A DNA stretch of 64,000 nt from Haliclystus octoradiatus (Eukaryota; Cnidaria; Staurozoa; Stauromedusae; Haliclystidae). The stretch lies in the NCBI GenBank assembly GCA_916610825.1, contig OU744450.1, positions 3,064,578 through 3,128,577 on the forward strand, in the 5' to 3' direction. The position numbers and the translations under genes are program-made. Below, piece by piece: positions 1 through 13,000 of the stretch (its first letter is position 1; each line of letters opens with the position of its first letter). The notes below the pieces were generated by a model. The model saw nothing but the letters and a program-made list of their open reading frames with translations, made no database searches and was not told where the DNA came from.

Positions 1-505
1 TTTTTCAAAAAGTTTCAAAATTGCACAAGCCAGTAGGCGAGCCTGTAGGCGAGGTGCAATTAAATACGAATTGTCTTCCTATACAAATACGATGTTATTG
101 TCTTCACTTTCTCTTCCACTTGCCAATGACAGTGATTTAAGAATAAACCGGAACCGTTGCAGATTAAAGTGTGTTTTATTTGTCGCCATCCAGCATAATG
201 AAATCGAAATTAAGTACCTAGCTCTTATTCAATACAATTACAATAAGTAAAAAATGAATTATATTGAGTGCAAACTCGGTCGGGTAAACATGTAGATCAA
301 GAAGTTCCCATGATACTGTATAGCGTTGTAGAAAACTAGACTAGGCTATAGCTCATTCAATCTTTATATCCAATCATTACATAACGTACTATTTGATTTT
401 TACTAATGCAAGCAAAATAAAATATTAAGAAACCAAGATAATGCAACTCAATTTGTCTTACCGTTTAGTCAGATTATTTACGCAAATCTAATGTAATGTT
501 ATAAA
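1..505. other. Intron sequence downstream of SLC6 exon 8
   Basis: AT-rich sequence with no exon that I can recognise. The next SLC6 exon (TM9) should lie to the left of the window. Confidence 0.5.
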
Positions 506-958
506 AGACCGAGCGCCACATATCTAAAACGGCAGGTTTCTCCGGGCAACTTGAAATTTACACAAAATGTTCATAAAAATATCATAAATACTTTCCCGTT
601 TCTCGCTCTAGTCAAATTTTATTATGGAGCTCACCGACGATGAATTTGTAAATCATTTTACGGTCAGAGCCCTCTTAATTCATACATTTCGTGTTTTCGT
701 CATGCTTCTTTGGATTCGCAAATCAAGGGAGAACAAAAGAATCACAGACCATGAAGCTCACATGCAGCATTTTCTCAAAACGATAAGAAGGCTTTGACCG
801 TGAATCATGAAATATAAATTGAAAATTTGAAGGGTTCACAATAAAATTTAATTGAAACAAGAAATAGGGAATTGTTCAGCATGTTTATATGAACACTTTA
901 ATGTGATTTACAAGTTGCCCGGAGAATCCTGCCGTTTTAGTTATGTGGCGCTCGGTCT
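506..958. mobile_element. Foldback DNA element (MITE), 453 bp
   Basis: The ends are inverted copies: AGACCGAGCGCCACAT on the left and its reverse complement on the right, followed by a matching AAAACGGCAGG and CTCCGGGCAACTTG. The arms stay recognisably similar for about 150 bp, so almost the whole element folds on itself. It has no coding capacity. The flanks are AT-rich and I could not fix the target duplication. It sits in the SLC6 intron after exon 8. Confidence 0.7.
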
Positions 959-1072
959 ATAATATTTTTAAAGCTTTTAAAAACGCAAATGTGAATTGAA
1001 CTATCTTGATTCTCACTACATTATCTTGGTATAAATAAGTTGAGAAAAGAAATAAATATGAGCATTACTAAC

Positions 1073-4000
1073 CTCACTATCCAACCCAAGTGTAAACAAC
1101 ATGAAGAAGAATAAAATAGCCCACAATGTTGGTATAGGCATTGCAGCGATTCCTTCAGGGTAAACGATAAAAGCGAGACCAGGGCCTAAAGGTTGGAAAC
1201 GATGAGATAAGAATATCTAACAATGGTGGGTTTATATAGATGTAGGGTTAATCTAAAATAGCTTCTTTGGAAAACATTTCTATAAAAAAGTCAATTGCTA
1301 CAGTAGGTGGTTTTTGTTATTTTGTACAACGTTTGGGCTTGAATCATTACTGCCATTTTCAAGTTAAATGATAAAACTATACAACCAGCCTATGTAAATA
1401 CCACTTTTGCATAATTTTATCATTCAACTTGTAAATGGCTGATGATTTTCCAAAACGTCATGGAAATAAGAAAAACTATCTATGCTGTTACAATTGACTC
1501 TTTTTATTTAAAAGTAAGATTATTTATCGTTTCTATAAATAATAAGACATATACGAGATAGTGTATTTAGCTCCCAGATTATACCACAAGAGGACATCCA
1601 TCCACTAAGGCACTAAGAATAACACAACAGCATGTTAAGATGGATTAATCAATAATCAGACATTTATTATATTTGGTAGCATAGATTAAGTAATTGCTTG
1701 AATTCGCTTGATTGAAATGTTGTTCAATAGCCATATAATGCTTTTAGGCAATGTCTAGACTCTAAACGCTATAAATATACAGTAATTTTGTAAATACACT
1801 GTACTAAACTTGCAGATATATATTTTGCAAATGAATAAATCAATAAAATAGCAAAAAAACTATCTAGCAAGCTAAGTGATTACTATTAACTGGGATGCGT
1901 GCATTGAAACTTACAATGTAAGTGCATACCAACATTAATATTCTTACTTTGACAATGAATCAAGCAGAATACTCCTACATTGACAATGAGTCAAGCAGAA
2001 ATATTCTTACATTGACATGGAATCAAGCATAAATGTTCTTACATTGACAATGAATCAAGTAGAAATATTCTTACATTGACAATGAAACCAAGCAGAAATA
2101 TTTTTAACTTTACATGGAATAAAGTAAAAAATTTTTACATTGACAATGAATCAAGCATAAATATTCTTACATTGACAATGAAACCAAGCATAAATATTCT
2201 TAACTTGACATGGAATAAAGTAAAATCTTTTTACATTGACAATGAATCAAGCATAAATATTCTTACATTGACAATGAATCAAGTAGAAATATTCTTACAT
2301 TGACAATGAAACCAAGCATAAATATTCTTAACTTGACATGGAATAATGTAAAATATTCTTACATTGACAATGAATCAAGCAGAATATTCTTACATTGACA
2401 ATGAGTCAAGCAGAAATATTCTTACATTGACATGGAATCAAGTAAAATACTCTTACATTGACAATGAAACCAAGCAGAAATATTCTTAACTTGACATGGA
2501 ATAATGTAAAATATTCTTACATTGACCATGAATCAAGCAGAAATGATCTTACATTGACACGGAATGAACCATAAATTTCCTTGCATGTTCCTGTATATTT
2601 TACCTGAAGCAACGACCTTATCGATGTCAACATCTAATGTGTGAGCCATATAACCAAGTACACTGAAAATAACAATTCCAGCTAAAGTACTTGTGAGGGA
2701 GTCGATACACGCAATAAGAACGGCATCTCTATATAAGAATGAAGCAACATAATTAGAAAGATCTACTGTATCAGCATTGTTCCATTATCAATCAAATAGT
2801 ATATACAATGGAGAATATACTCCAATGTGATCCAATAGCGATTTCTCCACCATAAAAAGTTACGTTGTTATTAGACGTGTAGCCTTTGAGCATTTACCGG
2901 AAAGGTCTTGAGAGTTCAACGCCTAGAAGGACCACTATCGGTATTGGCACGGGACAAAAACCGTGCATCTTATCAGAGGAGCTGGATTGACTGTCAAATA
3001 TTATGAGAATGCGGGGGGGGTTCTCTGAAGCTGGAAATCCAAAAATCTATTTGCAAAACGGAGGTGAGCATCATCATAATTTGTTTGCTTTGATGAATGC
3101 AAGAAAGACAAATTATGTGGTTTATTAAAAGCGTATTTGTAAAGCTACAGTATGAATATTAGATTGATAGATTATCACGTGCAATCGTTGTAAATAAATT
3201 TCCACTTTAAATTTTAAGGTCATATTTTGAATATTTGGATTATTTACGGTTTGAAATGACCTTGATAGAATTTTCAAACTCAACTGTAAAATCTGTTCAA
3301 TGACACGTTTAAAGAAGCACTAATACATCGCTTTCTGATACTATTTCAAATTATAAATTACTGGTAATGTTTTCCCCGCGTTTCTGTGTTAATTTACGCT
3401 AAAATAAAACTATTAATTAACTATATGTATGAGCTCAAGCAAGTTCCTGATACTAAGGTATCTTAATTCGAAGATATTCTGGAACAATGTCTACTTCCGT
3501 TAGAGCATATTGTCGCTGCTCTTCAACTGCCTCATCGAGAGCAAAATATTCTGAACTTGTTGAGCTTTTCCCGTCCAACCATATACATTTTAGAACAATA
3601 CGATTAACGTGATGGAATGTCATGTAATTATTTGGCATGAATTTAACTACATACAAGAAGTACTGTATATATAAAGGTTACATTTCATATATAAATGCAT
3701 TTTCCGATGTTGCAGAACTTAATCATATCTTAGACTAGTTAGTAATTCCATTACTGAGCTAGTAGTTAGAATAGTTTTGTCTAAAAGAAAAAATTTTAAC
3801 TTCATGTTAAAAAGTTTACTATGCATCTACTTACACCCAGACCCTTAATTCTTTCTAATAATAGATCCCTAGTCGGGGAAGTTAGCCCCCTTGTCGGGAT
3901 AATCTAATGCCCACCCTGCCACTCACCTTAAGCAATTGTTTCTGAATTGATTATAGCTAGCCATTGATATCAATGAACCAAACGCAACACCAAGAGAATA

Positions 4001-7000
4001 AAATAACTGTGTCGCAGCATCTTTCCAAACCTAAAAAAAAAAATTCCTATAGTTTTTTGCAAGAATAATTTACTTTTTAATATGAAATCTGTTTACAATA
4101 ATATTTACATATGTAAAAATAATCATACTGTATCACCATTATGTAATTTTAGAAAGATAGATATATATTTAGTAATGTAGATTGTACATGTATATTACAT
4201 ATAAATGGACTCGACTTTTATTAATATCATGTTTGCCGTTTCTTGACGCCTGTATTCTGTTTTGTTTTGTCAAATTTTGTTTCAGTTATATATGACAACA
4301 AGCAAATTTAAACTAGGCTAGCAAATTTCAGTAATTCAAGCAATTTTAGTCTAGTGTAGAAACATTTTCTTGATTCAAGAAAATATATTCTTTATGAAAT
4401 ATTCACACCACTTATTTTCTTGTTTTAAGAAAATGTGCTGTTTAAAACAAGAATAAAAGCCTACCCTAGCAAATGGATTTTCCTGTGTTAATAACATCAA
4501 TTTTCTTTATATATATATATACTTTTTTTTTAAAGGTCACATGTACGTGAGGATACATTTAAAAATATCCTCCTTTGTTTATTTGCCTGTTAGCCATTGT
4601 GCTACAAAATACATACAAATACAAATACTGCAAAGCAGACTTGAGAAAAAAGAAGATGACTTAAATATTGGTTATTGTAAATATTGATATTCAGTTGTTT
4701 CATTCCATTAATTATGCACATTTGTTTTACTGTATCAAACTGATTTCCGCTGTTCAAAGATTATGAAATGTACAGTGTTAGCTGTCTTTATCGACCAGCT
4801 ACGAGATTAGATAATACTGACCTTTAAGATAAGACTAAAGATAAGTGACCTTTCAACAGAAGTTAAATTTGATAGAAACATGACAATATTTGTGACATTA
4901 TGAAGTGACCACTATAGAAAGGTAGATGATCTATTTTGGGTGACCTTTTCACACATGTCTCACTGTGGCCCCAGTTACACGATGCCGTATTGATTATCAT
5001 ACCGTATTCAAAAGGTGTTATCGCCCTGGAATGCGTACCACTTTCGTAGCTGTTACACTGCAAGACGCTACGCTACGTTTTGATTACACGAAGGCAGTGC
5101 AATATGATCATGTGATTTTGACTCCATGTCTCTTTTGGTTGACGTAATTGATTGCCATTGTGATGGTGCACACACATTCGGGTCCCAAATTAAAGCTCAA
5201 AGAGTAAGCTCGAGTTTCTTTCTTGATCGCTAGTTTTTGATATATTTCCTTTTCATTTCGGTTAACATTTATAAAATGTCCTCCCCAGTTGCAGAAGTTT
5301 TCAATGAACAGAAAAGGAGATTGAGTTATTGTTGGGAAAATGGAAACAATAAAAGTATTTGCTTCAAAATAGCTTGAGCCAGATAGAGCAAAATGAGGAA
5401 AAATTATCGAGCAATTCTTTTCTTTTTTGCTAAATATCGCAGAACCATAAGATTATGTGCAATTTTATATATATGCAAGACATTTTCAGCGCACATACAG
5501 GTTGAGAAAACCATCAATAAGTGATCCATGTTGATAATTTTCTGCGCGCCAGTGGCCATTTAAAAAATTGATTCATGTTTTGAGAGGCTCAGAGAAACGA
5601 AAACGAGAACCGGCACAACACGTACCGGATTGATTGAGTTACACAGAGCGCAGCGTCTTGAAAGTCATGCCGGCATGAAAATGAATACGCTTCGTAGCGA
5701 AGTGAAAATCACTACGCTGCGCGCAGCGTATCGTATCGTATTCGAGCGGCGTCGTGTAACTCCAACCCCTATCCGATACGAAAGCTGAGGCGGTGCGCTG
5801 TCAATACGGCATCGTGCAACTGGGGCCTGTATCATTATATACCAGACGCGCATCAGTATTGATACAATGCAACTACTGTATATATGAATTGTAACTTACC
5901 CCTGGTTCTAAAAGTTTTTCTATATCTGGTTCGAGATAAAATTTTACTCCGTTTCCAGCTCCCTCCAGCGTAACACCACGAATAAGTAAAATAAATAAAA
6001 CGATATAAGGGAAAGTTGCAGTGAAATACACGACCTGGAATGAAATAGAAATTAAGTTAAAAATCAATAGAATATTTATCTAGGTCATGCATCTGCATCT
6101 CAATGGTAATATTTTTTTACTGCAAGAATCGAGATACCTTATTTATTTGATGTATTTTTTTTAGTAAAGCCAACAACAAAATATGACTATTTAAGAAGTC
6201 ATTCTTTCATGTTAGCTCCAGTTAGTTACTGCTGGTTGAATTTTTTTGTAACCGTACTGTAAAACTAGTATATGGAACTTTCTGCCTGACGTAATATAGT
6301 AACATCCAAAACGATTACACAATCTAGCGTGATAGTTTAACAAATGACTATTTAAGAAGTCATTCTTTTATGTTAGCTCCAGTTAGTTACTGCTGGTTGA
6401 ATTTTTTGTAACCGTACTGTAAAACTAGTAAATGGAACTTTCTGCCTGACGTAATATAGTAACATCCAAAACGATTACACAATTTAGCCTGATAGTTTAA
6501 CAGACAATATTAATCTATCTATGAATTGCAAAAAATTCTCCATATATAGTATAAGCTATCTATGTATATACTTTTGGTATACGGGAATGTTCAAATATGA
6601 GAGGGGACCTTTTTCAAAATTCATAGAAAAAAAATTATGATATGCTTTAATTTTTTAGCGTGAGTAAATATGTCTTTGAAATTAGTATTTTGGGAATTCT
6701 TTTCCATGATCTGAAATATTGTCATCCTTCGAAAGTTTTATTTGCAACAAGACCCGTCGAAGCATAATGGAAGCTACCCCCCCTCCAAGGATGATATATT
6801 TTACCTTTCCAACTGATTTGATTCCTTTCCACATGCAAAAATAAACAACAGTCCATCCTGCTAATAAACATAAAGCCAATTGCCAACGTACATCTCCAGC
6901 GTCATCGATACCTCCTGTAATATCCAAGACATTGTGACTAGAAAGATATAAAAACATATTTCAAAATGACAAATTCGGATTATTCCTGGCTCTTATATGA

Positions 7001-10000
7001 CATATCAATCGTAATCATCATCATCATGGTTATTTATCTTAGCTCTTATCTCGATATTAGTAGTACTGTCTGTTTGCAAATAAATTATTTGCCTATTTCT
7101 ATATTTGTGGTCTGTCCGCGACTTATGTACGTCTCACTGGCGAAATAATACAGATAATCTGTTGTCAAAAGGAAAATTTTCAAAAGCCTCCTTGAGAAGC
7201 ATTTAAATACCAATAAAATTAAAGCGTCTAATAACTGTTAAGTTCGTATTTAATTAACCTTGTAGCTATAATTATTTTATGTTTATTCTCTAGTTTATTA
7301 CGTAAATCAGTCCTGTGAAAAAAAGTTATTGTAAAACTTATCAGGTTCTGAATAAATGATGATGATGATGATGATAGTCAAATTATGCAAACATTTGTGT
7401 CGAGATAACAACTGGTACAGTAACATATTTGTGGTAAAATATTATGATTTTCTGGAGTTGTTAAAAAATGATAAACTTCTTTTGATACTTCATGTGATAT
7501 CATTGTATTAACAAATTGCATTTTGTATTAATTATTTATTGCATAAATACAAAGATACATTTTTATACTAGCCTGCGCGCAGACCCAAATCTTTTTTTTA
7601 TGATTAGTAGGGTCTGCGTAATATCAACATATAGCTTGCACTGGACTGAATTAGGGGGAGGGGCAGAAACGTGAGAAATCTATTGTTTGTCTATTGTTCA
7701 TCAGCCAATCGCTAGCGAGTTCTCCAAAATTAGAACCAGAACATGATTGGTTGATAAATATAAGTTTTTGACGCATTCTTTTTCAAGTATGCTACACACA
7801 AGCCGAAAAATAAAACGTCGTTCTTCTTTTGCTTGTAGACTTTTTATATACAGACTTTTTGTAATTATATTTGTAGTAAAATGAACATAGTGTATTGACA
7901 AAAACGATTTCTTGTTAATTTGCCTTTCACGGAGGAGGGATATGCTATTTTACATGCAGCTTCGGCCAACAAAGACTTGATTTCAAGATAATGAAATTCA
8001 TTTAGATTTTGATTGTGTTCGTCGTAAAAGCCAATTAGTCATGGGTAATATCCAAAGAACAAATCATTTTATTAGATATAGAACGATTTAATCTCTGGAT
8101 CTTTATCGCTGCGCCATGGCAATGGATTACAAAAATATTTCTTTACCAAAGACTATTAAATTCTCATCACTGATGTCAACTTTCGAGTTTCTTTGTCAAA
8201 AGCAAATGCATTAAAAACATTGGACAACTTAGATCACTTCGTATTGAATAGAAATAGTACGTTGCATTAAGTTAGTATTAATCATTTGAAGGTGGTTATG
8301 AATCAACTCATCTTATTTCGTAAATAATAACTGTCAATTTTGATTGTGTAAAGTTTTGTTATTTATTATTAAATTATTATTAGTTAATTATTAAATCGGA
8401 CTTGCAGAAATGATGTCGTAATTGTAATTGTAATTGTAATATCACGTGCCCCTTTTGCCATACTATGGCAAGCACATCACCAACTGAGTGCAAGGCGAAT
8501 TTACATTTTTGTTTTTGTTGTTGTCTCATTATTTATTGTTTATACATTGTTAAGTTTATTTAATATTCATTTAATCTATTAGTCAAGTAATGGTTATACT
8601 CCAAATCTATTATCATTATTATTATTTTCATTATTATATTATCATAATTATAGTTATAAAATTATTATTATGATTATTATTATTTTTTTATTTGTTTTTA
8701 TACTTGATATTTTCCTTTAGTTAATGTTTCTCTAACTTCAATGTACGTTTTTAGCCACGTGTTTGCTTTACGAAGGCCCAACAGTTCTGCCTTTTCAAAG
8801 TCCTCGATTACTATAGTGTGTTCACTATTAATCATCTTTTTTATAACAGTACATTTGATTATGTGTTCTATCGTTTCTAAATCTTCCTGACCACAATGGC
8901 ACACTCAACAATGTTTCCCAAAATTGTTTCCTATGTTTCCAATCACAAATGCAACAACTCACTTGCCTCGCTTACACCAACTTCTTTTAAATAATCTTGC
9001 ATTTGGTACTGTTTTATTCCTTCTGGTGTCGTAATTTTTTCATCTTTGCCTCCATCTCTATACTAACTCTTTCCACATTTTCCTGGATCTTCTCATTGAC
9101 AACTCTTTTCCATTCTTGCTTATTCATCTGACTTGGGCATGCTTCGTTAACTCCAATTTCTTTGGCTATTCGCTTTGTTTCACTGTACCAACTGCCATCT
9201 CTATCTGCTTTAATTTGTTCTTTCAGAATCTGTGTTCCTAGTCTTTCCTCGTCTGATTCTTGCAACTTGTGGAATAATATTAAACGTTGGTAAGAGATAT
9301 GCATCTCAATTGGCCAAATGCCAGTTTCTTTGAGAATGCCCCAATAAGGTGTGCTATCTTTTAATGTTAAAATCCTTCTTAATGCTCTACCCTGCACCCT
9401 TTCCAATCTCTTAATGTCACATTTTCTCAAATTCCACACATCCAGGTTAAATATAATAGTCGGAATTACTGTTTTTTCATACATAATTAATTGCGCATTT
9501 GTGCTATGCTTTCCAAGACTTCTTTCGTTTCCTATTCTTTTCAATTCTTTTATAATTCCATTAATACTGAATTCAATCTGTTCTATTTTGCTTTTCTGGT
9601 GTTCCATTGCTAGTTAACCAATTACCAAGGTACTTGTACTCAAATGCTCGACTTACTGGTCCTCTTGTTAATTGTATATCTGCATTTTCCTCTTTTCTCC
9701 TCCCCGTTTTTACTATTATATACTTTGTCTTATCAATATTGAAGGCGAATTTCTTTTTTTCCTCCATTAATCCCAAATTTACTCCAACATTTTCTATCAT
9801 TTGCTTTGTACCTGCAGCAGCAATATCATAAGGGGTGATTAGCTCAGTTGGCAGAGCAACCGAACTTCAGATCGAATCATTTCTGATCGACTGTGGTTCA
9901 AATCCCCCTCAGGTCAACTCAGCCTTGACTTTATCTGAAACATCAAATGAGTACCATCTGAGGATGGTGGATGGAATGGTTCAGAAGGAATTGCATTGTG

Positions 10001-13000
10001 AGTAGGTGCGGCGCATCGTTGCGCATTGACAATCAAGGCCTATCTGCCATGAAATCTGTTGAAATTGATCTGCAGTGTCGCAGCTGAGATCTAAGGAGCG
10101 TTTAACATCATTGCTCTTAGCGAAAAGAGCCACTCTTCTAGAAATAGAGGAGTGGTACGGGTGCCTTCGGTAGGGCGACACCGTCCACATTACTTTTAGC
10201 AATATCATCCACATAGATTAGTGCATTGATTGAGAAACTAGGAGATACCATTGTACTGGAAGTAAGGCCGATACTGTTTATTCTATCAGTACTAACACAA
10301 CACAGTTGTGGATCATACACAGTGCCTTGTTTAACGATGTTCTGCACTTTTATGTTCGACGTTGGTCCGTACGGTGTGCGGATGATAATATTTGCTTCCC
10401 GATTGAGATTCTTAATAGTAGTAACCTCACTTGCCCGCATACCAGCTCCATGAAGGTCTACTAGGCAGTCTTCCAGCCACAGCCCACAGCCTATCAAAGC
10501 ACTTTTCTGCATCTGCAAATACTATATATGTATTATTGTTCATTCTTTTGTTGTTATTTAGTATCATCATCAGAGCTAACCAATTATCTTTTATCGATCG
10601 GGATTCTTAACCATTCTAACCATTCTAAGTCTTTCCTCGTCTGATGTTTGCAACGTGTGGAATAATATCAAACGTTGGTAAGAGATATGCATCTCAATTG
10701 GCCAAATGCCAGTTTCTTTGAGAATGCCCCAATAAGGTGTGCTATCTTTTAATGTTAAAATCCTTCTTAATCCTGCACCCTTTTCAATCTCTTAATGTCA
10801 CATTCTAACCATTCTTAACCATTCTTTCATAACCATTTCATTTCGCCAACCTTCACTATCTGAAGCTTTTTTACGTTCAAGTCTACTTACAGTACTGCTT
10901 ACTTCTTCTGTAGTATATATCAGTGGTGTTTGTTCTTCACCTTTCGTTGCTATACTCGTCAGTTTTTCATTGACGCTATTTTCAGTGTCCAATTCATTTC
11001 TCAATGCTGGTCGGTCTCTGCTAAACAAATTCTGGTAGAAATTTTGATATACTTGTAATATACATAACTGTCTTCTTGTCTGTTGCCGTTCGGGTCTATC
11101 ATGGCTGTAGGTGGTTCTTCTTTTGTTGCCTTCATCCTTCTGCGAAATTCCCAGAATTTTTCGATTGAATCCTACTTTCTTCCGCATAAATATGGTTAGT
11201 TATTAGTTGTTGTCTTTTTTTAGTAGTTCTGAGTTAGTAATACTTCTGCATTGTAATTTTACATTTCGTTTAGCAGCCATTAGCAATCGTTGCTGTTTTG
11301 TACACACTTGCTTTTGTTTTTTTTGCGGTTTCACATTTTTCTTTAATTTCCATAACTTGTTTTGTCCATTCAGCAAACAGTACTGAGGTTTTTTCTGGTC
11401 GGTCAAATATTGCTGATATTTTTCTTTTTTGTAATAGCATTTTGAACTTTTGGTAGCTTCTTTTTGAGAATGTTTTTGGTACTACCTTCTCAGTTTGGTT
11501 GGTATCAACTTTTCCTTGAAACTCTATCAGTATCGTTCTGTGGTCACTATATCTTGTTAGCACTTCTCCCTCAATCTTAAGAACTCTATATGGGGTATAT
11601 AATTTTTCTTCATCTATTAAAATTGATATTAAATTTCCCATTTCTTGTTGGTCGATAAATACGTAATCTAACACGGAATGAGATTCTCCTTCCACTCTTC
11701 TCCTATACTCCCTGGCATTTACTCCAGCATTTACTCCCCGTTTGTGACGCCGTCTGTAGTTGAACAACGCTGAACAGCAGGAGTTAAAGTGTAATGACGT
11801 TCAGCCACTCCCTCCAACTTTCGCCCAGCGCAAGCTTTCTGTCCATATTACGCAGACCCTACTAATCATAAAAAAGATTTGGGTCTACGCGCAGGCTAAT
11901 GTTATACAGAATAACGAGAAAAATTAAATATTCATTAAACAACAAAAAAAACACAGAAAATTAAGCGTGGAAAATTGAAAACTCAATCTTAATGAAGCTT
12001 ACTTCCAATATTCCTCTGCTGCTGAAAATCTTTCGGTAGAATTTTCGATGCATTTAGTCAATGTTCCATTCTCCATTATTGGTATAAGTTTAAAGTCAGG
12101 AAGACAAATGTTAATGCCTAGAGATGCATTGTAAATTGTCCCATTACCAATTTTTGCTCTTTTGTTACAATTAGGTGAGTCCCAGTCAGAGTTACAACTT
12201 TCCCATGGTATGTTACTTCGGAATGAGTCAAAGAGATAAAATAAAACCCAAGAAATGATCACATTGTAATAAACAGCAACGAGAAACGATACCATCATCA
12301 TAGCATAACCAACTCCTAATTAATTAAACAAAACAGTAAACAATTATAAAAATCCAGTGTTGTAAATACTCGTTACTAAAGTAACGCGTTACTCGTTACT
12401 CGTTACTTTTGGAGTAATTTTAGGAGTAATTAGTTACTTTTTTGAGAAAAGTAATAAGTAATCTAATTGATTACTTTTTGAAGTAACGAGTATTATTTGA
12501 GAGAAAGTAATTGACGTTACTTTTCAAATTACTTTTATGATTAAAAAATATTTGCTTTGTTGTCTTGTGATAATTTTCAAAGGCGCTGCTGTCACTAAGT
12601 TCCGCTTTTTATTGTTCTGTCTGCGATGTAATCTCACATTATTTGCAGCTTTCACGAGAGCTATTCAAACCAGGTGAATTGTGTGATATATTACCAATAA
12701 ACCCTATCCGATAACCTATTCTTCTCTGTTCTGACATTGTTCTGTAGATGAATAGATTCCATAGTTTTTCACTTTTTATTTGAGTGAGTTTCGAATATTG
12801 AAAAGATGATGTAAAATTTATGGCTATATGAATAGATTGATAAGACAAAAATAAACCATTTTGATAAATCAAATGAAACCATTTATTTGTCAACTTTATT
12901 AAAAAGTTTTCAACGTCAATTTATGTTCTGCTGAAGTCACCAGTATTAAATTAATATTATAAAATCGATCGTTCCCCTTCGTAAAAAAACAAGATGGCCG

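Larger units (their letters stand above)
8698..11767 (-). mobile_element. Degenerate non-LTR retrotransposon (LINE), 5'-truncated and rearranged
   Basis: Read on the minus strand from the right: 11767-11270 is the end of an apurinic-type endonuclease domain with [12 protein letters not shown]. 11187-10798 begins the reverse transcriptase ([21 protein letters not shown]). 10518-10205 is the RT palm ending in the catalytic ALIYVDDIA. 9822-9573 is the thumb with [13 protein letters not shown]. 9607-9014 is the C-terminal region ([20 protein letters not shown]). 8904-8698 carries a terminal Cys/His knuckle, [17 protein letters not shown]. Frames change between blocks, a SINE splits the RT just after YVDD, and a 178-bp piece of the C-terminal region is duplicated upstream, so the copy is dead. 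It ends in AT-rich simple sequence near 8400-8690. The clade is not assigned. Confidence 0.85.
7569..11898. mobile_element. TIR-bounded composite block (4.3 kb) enclosing a LINE
   Basis: The ends are inverted copies beginning TAGCCTGCGCGCAGACCC (left) with its inverse at the right, similar for about 80-90 bp. Each terminal repeat also contains an internal inverted pair, GCAGACCC and GGGTCTGC, so each end can form its own hairpin. The flanks TTTTTATAC and ATGTTATAC agree at 7 of 9 positions, a possible decayed duplication. Nothing inside looks like a transposase. The interior is a decayed LINE, so I read this as a non-autonomous DNA element invaded by a LINE. It lies between SLC6 exons 3 and 4. 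Confidence 0.65.

Noticed and set aside
2076-2303. Repetitive 75-residue frame
   Set aside because: Lies wholly within the 34-bp minisatellite in an SLC6 intron.
1919-2575. CRISPR-like array
   Set aside because: Units are contiguous with no unique spacers, and this is an animal genome.
4800-4960. Degenerate GTGACCTTTAT-type repeats, also near 50090-50180 and 52010-52110
   Set aside because: Possibly one dispersed tandem family, but similarity is too loose to set a unit or borders by eye.
9830-9910. A functional tRNA gene on the plus strand
   Set aside because: It is the head of a SINE with exact 11-bp target duplications; the acceptor stem is not paired.
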